Assembly: GCA_949825025.1 (NCBI GenBank)
Contig: OX463785.1
Location: forward strand, 21,453,971 to 21,517,970
Source of the DNA: Siphlonurus alternatus
Taxonomy: Eukaryota; Arthropoda; Insecta; Ephemeroptera; Siphlonuridae
Direction of reading: 5' to 3'
Length of the DNA stretch: 64,000 nt
Below are positions 24,696-35,915 of the stretch, one piece after another. Each line of letters begins with the position of its first letter. Within the stretch, counting starts at the first letter, position 1. The notes beneath the pieces were generated by a model. That model had not been told where the DNA came from, did no database searches, and was given only the letters and a program-made list of their open reading frames with translations. The position numbers were made by a program, and so were the translations under genes.

Positions 24696-26635
24696 CAACT
24701 TTACATAATTATTCCTAAAAATTATGTTTTCAATTAATAAAAATCTTAATTGAGATGAAAATATTACCACATTGATCCCTTATCAAGATAAACCTACAAT
24801 TAAAGACAATCTCAAATATTATAATTTATGTATTACAGTCACACACAAATTGAAATTGCTGAAAATATAAACATAATATATTATGTATTTAAAACTTTTT
24901 GCAGTGAAATACATCTCTGAAAGTTTAAGACATAAAACAATGTTCTTCCGATTAAAATATTGTATTATTGGGACTGTATTGTTGCTCTCATAAATGTTAA
25001 TTATTGTCAATTTATGTAAACCATCTTATTTTATTCAGCCTGTAAATTATGTGACTTTTTATGCATTGAAGTGTTGCAGGCTGCATTGTGACCCCCTTCA
25101 ATTGGAATTTGTTTTAAAGATTAATTTAAAAAATAATTTGTACATCACAGAAAAAAAAATTTTTTTTTTTAGATTTTTCTTGTTAGCAGTGACATATATA
25201 TTATATTTTTATTTATTACATGTGATTTTTCTTACAAAAGAATTGTTTGTGTAGATTTGACTTTTTTGTAAGTGAACATGGTAGGCAGTAAATAAAAAAT
25301 ATATGTAATGTAATGCCAGCTTTTACATCTTTTTTCATTGAAATAATTAATTTTTTATTAAATACTGTTTATCTATAGTTCTTTAAAGTTAAAATCTCAA
25401 CCTTAGCTTAATAGTGCAAACCTCAGAATATATTTGGGGAGTTCCAATATTGATTTCTCCTGTAAAAATTACATTATTGACTAAATTTTTAAATTCCGAA
25501 TTTTAATATCGAGCTTAAAATGAACAAATTAACTACTCCTTGCATTTAATATTGCTCTCTTATCTTACACGACAGTTTTAAAGGCCTTTTTTAAATAAAA
25601 CTAGTCGAATATTAAAAATTCATGTTTTTTTGGAAGATAAATGTGCCTTAAATTTTTTTGCCATTATTAAAGTGCCTTATTGACTATTATTAGCACAAAT
25701 GCCATTTAATTTTTTTGTATTCACATTATATTTGTAATTATTTAAAGATTTGTACTTATTTGTAAGTAATAAATTATATCCTATTGTAAATATTATCCAT
25801 ACTTTTATCATTTTTGCTAAATAACATTTTTTTTTTAATTAAATCACTTATTTATTTGCACTAAAATATATTTGTAAATTCTGTTTCATTACTCGCTTTA
25901 AAATAGTTCATTCATATCTTACTGCCAAAATAATAAATTGATATAAGTATGGATTGTACATAATTAAATATTTAATTAAAAAAAATATTATTTAACAGTA
26001 TATTATTTTAGATAGAGACAAAAATGCATTTTTTTTTATTATTAATTATGTTGTAAGATTGTACCATTTTTTTCATTTGTGTTTATCATAATTGAATGAC
26101 ATAATTTATGTTATGTCATTTTTTTACATAATTATTGTTACAATATCTTTTAACAATTAATTGGATGCAATAAAATTTTACATGCTTTAATAAATTATAT
26201 GCTTTTTAATGTAATTTAGTTCATTTTAGATAGACAAATCATTCAAGTTAGAATGTTGATTTTAATAACTGCGCATTAATAAGTTATTTTGATTGTTTGT
26301 TTTTTTCTGGTATGATAGATGCCCAGGATAATATCAAGTATAAGACTTCAAAACCATTGTATAAAACAATGGCCATAAGGTTTACTTTCAACGTTTGGAA
26401 CTATGAAATTAGTACTTATTGCAAATGTCAACTCTCTACTTTTGCTTCTAGCTTAGTTTCATATAATTTTGTTATTTTTATATAATTTTGTATATACTAT
26501 ATTATGCTATACGCGTATATCCTCATAAAGCCCAATGTTGTATCGGATAACCAATGATTTCATTTATTGCATAGTTGTATATGGGACTTCAGGTTATGTA
26601 TTATCGCATTCTTAGATAATTTTTAATCCTCTAAA
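24696..26635. other. hedgehog 3' flank, AT-rich
   Basis: No exon was found. An AATAAA at 25291-25296, about 1.2 kb after the hedgehog stop, is a candidate poly(A) signal, but several such A/T-rich hexamers occur. Confidence 0.4.
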
Positions 26636-26800
26636 GCCCTCGTGCTGCAAATAGTTGTGACGTCATAGTCGTGCAAATATTTAACATGCAAGTATAAGAA
26701 GGGATGTAACATGACTATGACGTCACTACATTTTATATTACTGAAAATTCTGAAAACAAAAAATTGACTACATTAATTTTTAGAGGTACTTTATCCGAAT
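26636..26800. repeat. Dispersed repeat with paired TGACGTCA sites
   Basis: TGACGTCA occurs at 26658-26665 and 26718-26725. The second sits in ACATGACTATGACGTCAC, repeated at 46071-46087. The downstream text also has counterparts (TATCCGAATAAG here, TATCCAAATAAG at 46175-46186). Ends are not defined. Confidence 0.5.
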
Positions 26801-28029
26801 AAGCAGTAAAAATGTTAATTACCATGCAGGTTGTGATGCTTTGGACTTTTAGATATTTTAATCATAATTATCATACGTGTGAGACATAATATAATGTAGA
26901 TTTCACGTTAGCAGTAATAGCGTCAATGGAATTGTCCTCTCAATAGTTACACTATAATACAATATATTTGGGTTATTAATAGTTAAGTACATTTATTCTA
27001 AAATCACATTATTATTCGTTAAACCACTAATAATATCAATATAACCTCCCATATATGATAAGATTTATATGACAACTTTAAAGTAAGACTAGAATAAAAA
27101 TAGTGTATTAAATAATGTAATTATATATTTTTATTATATAAATTTATAGGTAAATTATGCTACACATATTTGACCAGCAGTGAATGAAAATAATAACTAT
27201 CTTACACAAATTAAAAATATAATTCGAAAATAATTTTATATTAGTTTTTAAAAAAATAAAAATATTAAAATAACAAATATAATTGATTATTTAAAAAAAT
27301 ATATTTAAATAGATTTAATTTATAATTATTTTTGTTATTTTTAGTATTTGCAAATTTATTATTAAAATATAATTGCAAACATAATTATATATTTATAAAT
27401 AAAAAAAATGCTGATACAGTGGAGTTAATGTAGGTTATATGCTACAATCAGCAACTCATAACTTCAGGATCAGCACCGTAGTGTAATTTAAGGGCAATCC
27501 ACAACAAATTTGAAATTAATATATAGTGTACAAAATTTTAACTTTTGTGAAGGGACATAAGAAAATATATAATATATGGAATTATAATGTAGGGAGTTCC
27601 AAATTTTTAATACAATTAAACAAAATTTTTAAAATTAAACAAAAATATATAAAATAAAAATACACCCATCGCCTTCGAAAATTTCCCTTGTTAATCACTA
27701 ATGCAGTTTATTTTAATTACAATTACTTAATATTTATAAGATAGGAGAAAAATTATATAATATGAAATCATTAACTCTTTATGAATGAATATAAAAATAA
27801 TTACATGATAATTAAACCACCTAACAAACATGAAAACAACATATCCACAAATAGACCCAGAACATATGGTCTCTATCTCATTCAAGCAAGTCCTTACTAA
27901 AAATATCCATTAAATGATTCACAGATAATAATTTTCAATTAACATGAATATTTAATTACAAAGAGGAAACATTAAGATAGTTTATCTTATTGCCAGGAAT
28001 AAGTCAGTACAGATGTAGCTTGCTCCATG
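26801..28029. other. AT-rich non-coding gap
   Basis: I see nothing I can support apart from a half-arm of the 24308-24441 foldback at about 27665-27705. Confidence 0.4.
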
Positions 28030-28037
28030 TATATAAG
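28030..28037 (+). promoter_or_regulatory. Candidate TATA box
   Basis: TATATAAG is followed about 160 bp later by a strong donor context (ATG|GTAAGTAT, exon end 28199) with no long frame between. This could be the promoter and a non-coding first exon spliced to the acceptor at 31169 of the small membrane-protein gene. The idea rests on two short motifs only. Confidence 0.25.
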
Positions 28038-28199
28038 GCTCATATTGATATGGTCTAACATGAGATAATGGACCAAGATGCTGTACTGGAGAGACCACGT
28101 GATAAGATGTAAACAGCCAGCTCTGGCGCGGACTTGTGATCTTCTTTAGCAGTAAAATGGACCAGATGCAAGCATCCTCACTTCAGTGCTTGTAAAATG

Positions 28200-29999
28200 G
28201 TAAGTATACGTTTTTATTAATATATATATTGAAGGTGTAAGCTCAATGTAAACTATGTGGGAGAATTCTGCTCTTTTTGATGTGAAACTAGTGTTTTTTC
28301 TAGTTAAATTTAATGCAAGGCTCCTGTATACAATACGATGCATGGTCTCATATTTAGAATGTAAATTATGGGAATGAAGACCAATTTTCTGAATTTTCAT
28401 TTCAGATTATTTCAGTTAGTTATAGGGGTATATATGACCAAAATGTGTCAATTGCCCCAAAATACCAACCAACCAACCATCAGTTAGTAATATTTCTCTT
28501 TTTGGAGTTGTTTCAATAATTCAAATGTTTCTATTACTTTTTGTTAATAATAATTTAATTAAAAGTAAATTATTACATAATATTTTATGAATTTATGTAG
28601 CATGTATTGACCGTGCAACTGCATCACTGAAATTGCAGGAGTGATTACTTTTTTAAGTTACAATTAATCATGGTAAATAATTATTTAAAATATTTTTAAC
28701 AAATATTTTTTAATTAATGTTAAAATATCTATGAAAATAATAAAAAAGAATTACTTTTACATTGCGAATTTTGTTTTAAAATATTAAACATAATTATTTT
28801 TTTGTTGTTTAAATTTATTATCACAATAAAAGAAAATATTAAATCTTTTAACAATATATTACTTGTATTGTCCAAATTATCAATGAAGTCGCGTGATTCA
28901 AATAAATTGGGATCATTTGATTTATGTGTCCTATTCAATGTTGGGATAAAATAAATTTAATCATGAAAATAATACAGCATGACAATTAAATAAATAACCA
29001 GAAAGCTATTGAGAAAAATGTTAAAAATAATATTTTGATCATTTGATCTCTCTAATTCGAATGTAATTTAAATGCCAGTATATAATTATTATAAATGATT
29101 TAATGATGATAATAAATTTATTAATTTAAATGATAATACAAAAAAGTAAAATTTTAATTCCTAAGCTGAGCAAGCTTCTACAATGGATTGTAGTGTTATT
29201 TTGTGAGGTCAAAAGGTATAATATATTATGCTAAAAGGCATCAGAAATAGCACGATCTCAGTTTACAAATTATAGTGAAGTATGTTTTGTAAAATGCTGT
29301 TTGTTTACTTTAAACTCAGTAAGGTAAATATTATGAACTATAAATAAAAACCAGTAATAAAAATAAGATTAAAAAGCAACATTTTTGTATGTGTGCCAAC
29401 ATTGTTTAAAATTTATGTTGGTGAAATAGTTTGAAGTCAGTCAGCGGAAAGAAAATATTAGTTAATTTATAAATAATTATTTAATTAGTTATGATAATAT
29501 AGATAACAACTTTGCATACATAATTAATAAGTTATACCGGCATAGGGAGTTTCTAATTGGGGCTGAAGTTTTTTCAAAAAACTTAAATTGGGTTCAGTAA
29601 GTTCAGTTGTATAATTATAATATTAATAATAACTTATTTAATTAATTAAGTAGCCCGTTTCAATATTTTATGAAAAATTAGTAAACGATGATTAAAATTA
29701 ATAAAATAAGAATTTAGTAATAGTTGCTTTCAATATTTTATGACAAAATAAAATAAATAACAAAAAAAAATATTTAATAATTAGCTATTTTTGATATTTA
29801 AAAAAAGTCACATTATATATTATTTTTAAAAAAATTTAAAGTATTACATAAAAATTAAAAAATGTATAATTGTATTGTATAAAAGAGTATAAATTAAATA
29901 AGCAGTATACACAATTATACGCTGAAAAATCGCTAATTAATTTGCCACCACTAAGCACTAATCCTGTTGGAAAGCTGTTATTATTTTCTTTAATAATAT
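28200..29999. other. AT-rich non-coding gap
   Basis: Contains an inverted copy of the GGGGCAAT short repeat (28431-28484). No coding sequence was found. Confidence 0.5.
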
Positions 30000-30350
30000 G
30001 AGGGAGGTGTGGCGCAGTGCGCTTGACCGGGTCTCGTCAGATCACCGAAGTCAAGCAACGCCGCGCGTGGTTAGTAGTTGGATGGGTGACCATTTTCAAC
30101 AAAAACCACGTTCCCCACCCAGGGGTAAAACGTTGCGCTTTTCCACTATGTGGTTCCCCTGGCTTTGGACCATTGCACTTCCGGTTCATTGACAAAAGCT
30201 GTAGCGTCCATCCTGGCTGAGGTTTCCACGTTTCCCTCAGCCGCAGGCAAATGCCGGGATGGATTTGCAAGGCCGTGGCCGCCCTCGTTCCAGAAGAGCC
30301 CGCGAAACGCTCAAGTTAGGGTTTCGGAAAGTTCGGGGTTTCAAAGTAGT
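30000..30350 (+). mobile_element. 5S rRNA-headed SINE, best copy
   Basis: The head matches the 3' half of eukaryotic 5S rRNA, including the internal pol III promoter. GATCACCGAAGTCAAGCAAC at about 30040-30059 covers the A box, and GGTTAGTAGTTGGATGGGTG at about 30069-30088 covers the C box. The body is unrelated to 5S. It ends with GAGGTTTCCACGTTTCCCTC and GCAAGGCCGTGGCCGCCC phrases shared with other copies. 5S-headed SINEs (the SINE3 class) are known in fish and other animals. The first part of 5S rRNA is replaced, so it is not a functional rRNA gene. Confidence 0.85.
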
Positions 30351-30904
30351 ATGTAATTAGTAAATAGAAGTACCCAATAGGGTTTGATTAAAAAAACTAA
30401 AAATTATTTTCTTTAATTAAAATTTTTATTGAACACTCTCTTACAGTGTACATATTATATATTACATGACCATATAAATCTCATATTTTACAGCGTTGTC
30501 ATTATTTTGTAACATATTTGACATCCATGACTTCAGCATCAAGTGATTAAATATTTTTCACACGATGTGGCTAATTGAATTCATTCAACAAAGAAGACAT
30601 GTAAACAACGAATGCAAATCCGTTTGAATCCGTAAATTATTAACAATTAAAATAGCAAATATTATGCACATGAATAATCAAATCTTATAATATATTGTCA
30701 ATATAAAACTTTGATTAATTAACTAACTTCAATTTCATTAACTGAAAATAAAACTAAATACTTTTATTTTGGCATTATAGTTATATATATTATACTGTAT
30801 ATTTGTTATTATTATATGACTACGTTGGTTTTTAATAATTTTTAATAGCTGTATAATATTAATTATCCATAAAAAATAAAAATAAAGCAAAATCTCAAAC
30901 ATGA

Positions 30905-31140
30905 AAGTTATGAAAAAAATTTAAAATGTTCTCCTCTACATCAACCTATCCGACCTATCAGTATAGCTAAAATATTAGGTATATACAAATTTTTTAGTTA
31001 AAAATATGTATACCTGATATTTTAGGTATATACTGATAGGGGCTAGCTGTAGGGGAGAACATTTTATTTATTTTTTTTTTGTCATAATTTTCATATGAGG
31101 TATTTTTTTTTTAACATTGGGCGTGTTACCTTAACCTTAA
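30905..31140. mobile_element. Foldback element with AAAATGTTCTCC arms, copy 1
   Basis: AAAATGTTCTCCTCTACA at the left is mirrored by GTAGGGGAGAACATTTT at the right. Inner arms include CTATCAGTATAGCTAAAATA and its partner TATACTGATAGGGGCTAGC. The right flank ends TTTAACATTGGGCGTGTTACC. The second copy is at 40700-41035. Confidence 0.7.
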
Positions 31141-31189
31141 ACACGTTAAATTTTATCAAACATCCACAGATGCACATTATTACGAAGCC

Positions 31190-31474
31190 ATGGAGCTAGA
31201 CATGGAAGTGGTGGTCACTCTACTAGTTGTGGTTCTTCTCGTCGTGGCGCTACTGTCGTGCTACGGCTGGGTGGTTTACTCTCTGTGTTGTCCGGATCGA
31301 CCCTCGCGATTACCCGCACACCGCTCCGTCAGTCGTACCGGTATCTGCAGTCTTAACCGGCAAGATCGAATTAACATCGAGGAGGAAGAGGAGATCCAGT
31401 TACCGGAAACCACAACAATGTTGGAGGATAATATCAGTGCAGCAAGCAGGGAGAGGATTTCATCTATCGTTTAG
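31190..31474 (+). CDS. Small single-pass membrane protein, function unknown
   Basis: A 94-residue frame of unusually high G+C for this region, not recognised as a known family. Residues 1-6 are acidic, residues 7-32 form one long Val/Leu-rich membrane segment ending SCYGWVVYSLCC, whose cysteines could be palmitoylated. The remainder is a polar, probably cytoplasmic tail with an acidic patch (EEEEE, about residues 64-68). The last four residues are SSIV, which fits a class I PDZ ligand (S/T-x-hydrophobic). The frame stays open upstream to a TCCACAG acceptor at 31169 (DAHYYEA before the Met), so it may instead be the last coding exon of a larger protein. A 5S-headed SINE starts 13 bp after the stop. 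Confidence 0.5.
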   Translation: MELDMEVVVTLLVVVLLVVALLSCYGWVVYSLCCPDRPSRLPAHRSVSRTGICSLNRQDRINIEEEEEIQLPETTTMLEDNISAASRERISSIV

Positions 31475-31486
31475 TAAATGAATTTT

Positions 31487-31790
31487 GACAGCTAGAGGTT
31501 CTCGTTAGACGTTAGATCAACGAAGTCAAGCTACGTCGAGTGTGGTTAGTACTTGGATGGATGACCATTTCAAGTAAATTTTACGTTGCTCCTTTTATGC
31601 GATAAATTCAACTCGTTTTCCACCCAGTGCAGGTGATCATTTATATATATAGTGATGCACTATTGACATTGTGTGGTTCTCCAGCCTTTGGACATCACTT
31701 TGGTCCATTGAGAAAAGTATGCAGAGGTGTCCGTCATGACTGAGGTTTTCCACGGTTCCCTCAGTCTCACCTCAGTGAATATAATGTAAA
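31487..31790 (+). mobile_element. 5S rRNA-headed SINE, diverged copy
   Basis: The head keeps AACGAAGTCAAGCTACGTCG and GGTTAGTACTTGGATGGATG. The tail keeps GAGGTTTTCCACGGTTCCCT and CAGTCTCACCTCAGTGAAT. The middle is diverged from 30000-30350. Confidence 0.8.
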
Positions 31791-32334
31791 AAGAAGAAAT
31801 TTATATAAATTGATGTTAGCTGAACTACTTATTCAATATTTTAATGCTGCATTAATTAAATATTTTTAATATAATACATACCCGCAGTGAAAACGACAAT
31901 TTTAAATTAAAGAGAAGCAATTAAATATTGTTTAATAAATTTTTATTGTATTAATATAAATAATAAGGTTCGTAATAGCAACAAAATCTCGTGGTTTATA
32001 AGACACTAACATTCTGAGGCGACGATAAGTTTATATAAATAATAAATTATTCACATGACAGTTACAGTTTCACTGACAGAGACAATGATGTCAAAATTAC
32101 ACAATTTTCATATTTATGTCTTTATTGAATTATATGTATTTCATTATATTAAAAAAAGCTGACTTACTATATTTACTCTCGATTTTTTATGTTAATTATG
32201 TTTTAATTTGTTTGTTTATGTTTTGTAATTAATTATGTGATTTGTTATATGTGCTGTATGGCCTGCAGAACGTAATAAATCTATTATAATTAATATATTA
32301 TATTTATTATTATGTATTTTTTCTTAGTTTTAAT

Positions 32335-32600
32335 TTGAATCCAACTTGCTTTCCTCCAATGCAGTGATGCATATTATGCACTTAATTATATATAACATGT
32401 GTGATTTTCCTGCATGATTTTGGACTTAACTTTTTAATTGGTTGATTGATTAAAATTATGTACTGCATATGGTGTTCGTCCTGACAATTAAGTTCTCCAC
32501 GGTTCCCTCAGTCTCACCTCAGTGAATGTTAGGACGCGTAGCAGGCCGTGGCCATCATCCTTTCCCTTCCTTATCCCTATATACCCATTACCCCACCCCG
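32335..32600 (+). mobile_element. 5'-truncated copy of the 5S-headed SINE
   Basis: The 5S head is missing. The tail phrases CTCCACGGTTCCCTCAGTCT and GCAGGCCGTGGCC match the family. It follows the diverged copy on the same strand. Confidence 0.65.
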
Positions 32601-33360
32601 TGCAATATAATAAATTCATAGAAATGAGCTATTAAAGTATATATATATACTATGTAAATGTACCCCTGTTAAAAAAAAAAATACTGAAACTTGGTCAGAC
32701 AAATATTCTAATTTAAATGATTTATTTTTTATTTATATGTATGATAATTTTATTATTTATTATACAATATAAATAATCATAATATGGTAATAAAAGTTCT
32801 CGGGTCTTTGCATGATGGCTTGCTATGTATTTTAATTAATTAATAATGCGTTAATAAATAAATATAATTAAAAGTTTGAAGGAGGAAAGGAAGCTGGGTT
32901 GTATTCATATTATTGATATTATACTAAAAACTAATTATTTATATATATTATGTTTGTAAAATTCTGTAATGTACGCGTGCAAGAAAAATGCACATGTATA
33001 CAGTATAAATATATAATACAAGGAAAAGATTAAGGTGTTTTGTGGATGATTACGAATTTAATTGATATTAAATTTGCTCAATGAAGAGATTGAAAAGTAT
33101 GACCAATATATTATTTTTAATTTATTAGCGAGATGTATTACATAAAAATAAAACATAAATTTATGTTGTAAACCATGCACCATGCGCGTATATTACATAG
33201 CGTTATATTATAAATATAGAACCGTTATACAATAATACTATGCTTTTAAAGTTCCTAGAGGAATAATATTGTAATATTAACTCAATTATATATTATATAA
33301 TATATATGCTTTGAAAGTTCCTGTTTTTGCTGTTTTTGGTGTTTTTGGTCGAGATTTTGA
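32601..33360. other. AT-rich gap before TAMM41
   Basis: No features can be supported in this interval. Confidence 0.5.
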
Positions 33361-33586
33361 AGCGTTCAAAAATTTCGCTCTAAAATCATAATTTCGCACG
33401 TCACTTTTGTAAACAGCTGATTGCTGCTGGAATGGAAGAATTTTGCTGATTGACAAAGTAATAATTAAAATATTAGTAATAATTTATGAAATAAGTAATT
33501 AAAATTATTTTCTTCTGTGACAGGAGTCTACACTCGTCTAAATAACTCATCCGTTTAGTCGCCTTTACAAGCGAGGTGGGTAAAAA

Positions 33587-34636
33587 ATGAATGTTAAAAA
33601 TTTGGTTGGCGGCATCACGCCTTTGTACCAACGAATTTTAGCATTATTTCCACGAGATATTTCACTGTGTTTTGCTTATGGTTCAGCAGTTTATCCTCAA
33701 AAACTTAATGGAGTGAATACTTCTACAAAGAAAAATGTAATTGACTTAGTTTTTGTGGTACCAAATGCATTTTTATGGCATGAAGAAAACATTAAACTTA
33801 ATCCTAAACATTATTCATCTTTACGTTTTTTTGGACATCGTTCAATAACTCGTATTCAAGAAAATTATGGTGCTGGTGTTTATTATAATACATTAATACC
33901 ATTTGAAGATATTGTATATAAATATGGTGTAGTATCTCAATCAACATTAATTACTGATTTACTAGATTGGAATTATTTATATTTAGCTGGTAGATTACAC
34001 AAACCAGTACTTACTTTACAATCATCTGATAGTAATTCTAAACTTAAAAATGCTTTACAATTAAATTTACAAAGTGCCATTCATACATCATTACTTTTAT
34101 TACCAGAATCATTTACAGAAGATGATCTGTATCGTACTATTACTGGATTATCATATTATGGAGATTTTAGAATGATATTTGGTGAAGATAAAAATAAAAT
34201 TAATAATATTGTTGAAGGACAGAGAGAATCATTTCGTGAATTATATGCTCCTGTATTAAAATCATTAGAAGATTATGTTGAATTTACCAATTATGATGGC
34301 AAGATTATTGGAGCTCAAGATCCAAGTCCGCATGCAAAGTTGTACCACTTGAACCTGCTTCCAAGGACTCCGCAAAGGATCGTCGTCCGACATTGGAACA
34401 GATCGTCGACACGGAAAGACGATGCGGAGGACATTTTGGTGGCCGTCGCCCACGACATTGACACGGACGTCGCGGTTCGAACTGCGCTGAAAGACATCGT
34501 CTGGAACTCAAGCGTGGGACAGTCTATCAAGGGGATTTTTACCGCAGGAATCGTCAAGTCTGTGAGATACTCAATGGCAAAAGTGCGGAAAATGTTGTCA
34601 TCGAGACCGAAAAAACCCAAAATTGAATCATCCTAA
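33587..34636 (+). CDS. TAMM41/Tam41 mitochondrial CDP-diacylglycerol synthase
   Basis: A complete 349-residue protein in one coding exon. Tam41 makes CDP-diacylglycerol from phosphatidic acid and CTP on the matrix face of the inner mitochondrial membrane, the first committed step toward cardiolipin. The nucleotidyltransferase-fold signature is present: CFAYGSAVYPQ at residues 28-38, IDLVFVV at 52-58, NYGAGVYYNTL at about 93-103, DLLDWNYLYLAGRLHKP at about 124-140, then GLSYYGDFRMIFGEDK, FRELY and, near the end, the conserved SIKGIFTAGIVKSVRYS. Length agrees with animal homologues. An in-frame TAA two codons before the ATG fixes the start. A GTGACAG acceptor at 33524 suggests an intron in the 5' leader. 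Base composition changes abruptly near 34290. Confidence 0.97.
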   Translation: MNVKNLVGGITPLYQRILALFPRDISLCFAYGSAVYPQKLNGVNTSTKKNVIDLVFVVPNAFLWHEENIKLNPKHYSSLRFFGHRSITRIQENYGAGVYYNTLIPFEDIVYKYGVVSQSTLITDLLDWNYLYLAGRLHKPVLTLQSSDSNSKLKNALQLNLQSAIHTSLLLLPESFTEDDLYRTITGLSYYGDFRMIFGEDKNKINNIVEGQRESFRELYAPVLKSLEDYVEFTNYDGKIIGAQDPSPHAKLYHLNLLPRTPQRIVVRHWNRSSTRKDDAEDILVAVAHDIDTDVAVRTALKDIVWNSSVGQSIKGIFTAGIVKSVRYSMAKVRKMLSSRPKKPKIESS

Positions 34637-34915
34637 TTTACTAGGTTCTGTGTCTTAGGGTTTTTGTGGTCAACTTTTGTTGTGTTTTTTTTGGCTACTG
34701 TACTATTTTTACAATTTTTATGCTTATATTCAAAATGCTGTAGTTGTAGTAATGACTGTTACGTGTATTAATAATAATAATTGGTTTTCCAGTAAATATT
34801 ATAGTTCCTATGTTTTTAGGGTTATAGCATGTCCAGAATTGTTTGAAAACAGAAAGCCGCTTGACCAATTTGAAAATTCTTAATACAGTAAAATATAATA
34901 ATTAGAGTATACAAT

Positions 34916-34921
34916 AATAAA
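34916..34921 (+). terminator. Candidate poly(A) signal for TAMM41
   Basis: AATAAA about 280 bp after the stop codon. A later A/T-rich site near 35165 is an alternative. Confidence 0.45.
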
Positions 34922-35223
34922 CTGAGCCTGTCAACTTATCAGATTTGCATCTGTTTCTGATAATTGTGGACAATGCTTTATGCTAATATTGTGTTCATTT
35001 TGATATGTATATAATTTTTAGGTGCATCAATTAATCTTAATTTTTTGTTTGTTATGAAAATGTTAAAAATTTTTTTTAAATATTTCTTGCCATTTTTGGT
35101 TTACAGTATAAAATATATAGACTGATATAAAATTTAATATTATTGTTGTATCAAGTTTATTAATAATTAAACCTTTATACAATATTTTCCTTTTTTTAAT
35201 GTTGTTTTAAGTGTAGTTTGCCA

Positions 35224-35559
35224 TTAACGATTGACCTCAGCTACAAATCGGAAACGGGAAAGTTCTGTCGAACGAAATCGAATGAAATAAATTTTAAAAA
35301 ATCGAGGATGCTCTAAAACTTAATCGCTTATGGTTTGAGCAAATTCAAAGGGGCGGTTTTCTCACAACAGCTCCATTTCCAGTTTCCGTCCATAAGGCCA
35401 ATGTTAAACTTCTGCCTCAGTTTTCTCAAAACTGGTCGAACAGATCTACTTCAAATAAATTAACCAACCTTATTGTGGCGAGCTTAAAGACTCTTGCAAG
35501 TCTCATTAGAATCAAGGGGGCCGTTTCCGAGATCCAAATCAACTGAGGCCAATCCTTAA
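35224..35559. mobile_element. TTAA-flanked inverted-repeat element, copy 2
   Basis: A 336-bp element (including TTAA at both ends) between TAMM41 and the GPALPP1-like gene, in the same orientation and of the same length as 4840-5175. The termini CGATTGACCTCAG and CTGAGGCCAATCC are inverted repeats. It shares TCCATAAGGCCAATGTTAAA (35389-35408) with copy 1 and with the hAT elements. Confidence 0.78.
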
Positions 35560-35915
35560 GAGGACAAAGATAAACTATTATCGTCAGATTTAATACTTTA
35601 TAGATTTATTTTTGCAAGGAAATTTTTTAGTCATCTAATTTTCTAAGGCAGGAAACATAAGACTCAATTACTTTAATTAATTATTTAGGTTTATCATACC
35701 TACTGTACTTAAAATATTTAAATTTATTTAATGAATATTTTTGTTTCAAATTATTATGAAACTATTTCAAATACATAATTGTGGTGTAGTGTTAGATATT
35801 ATTGAACAATGTCACTAGAAACATTATTTTTACTTTGGTAGGTATAACTACATGAAATGTAAGTGTCTGATTCGTTTGTTTTCGTTTACTGCAGTGACTG
35901 GCCTAAGTTTCAGAG

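Noticed and set aside
30000..30100. A functional 5S rRNA gene
   Set aside because: Only the 3' half of 5S, with its promoter boxes, is recognisable. The start is replaced and an unrelated body follows, which is the structure of a SINE.
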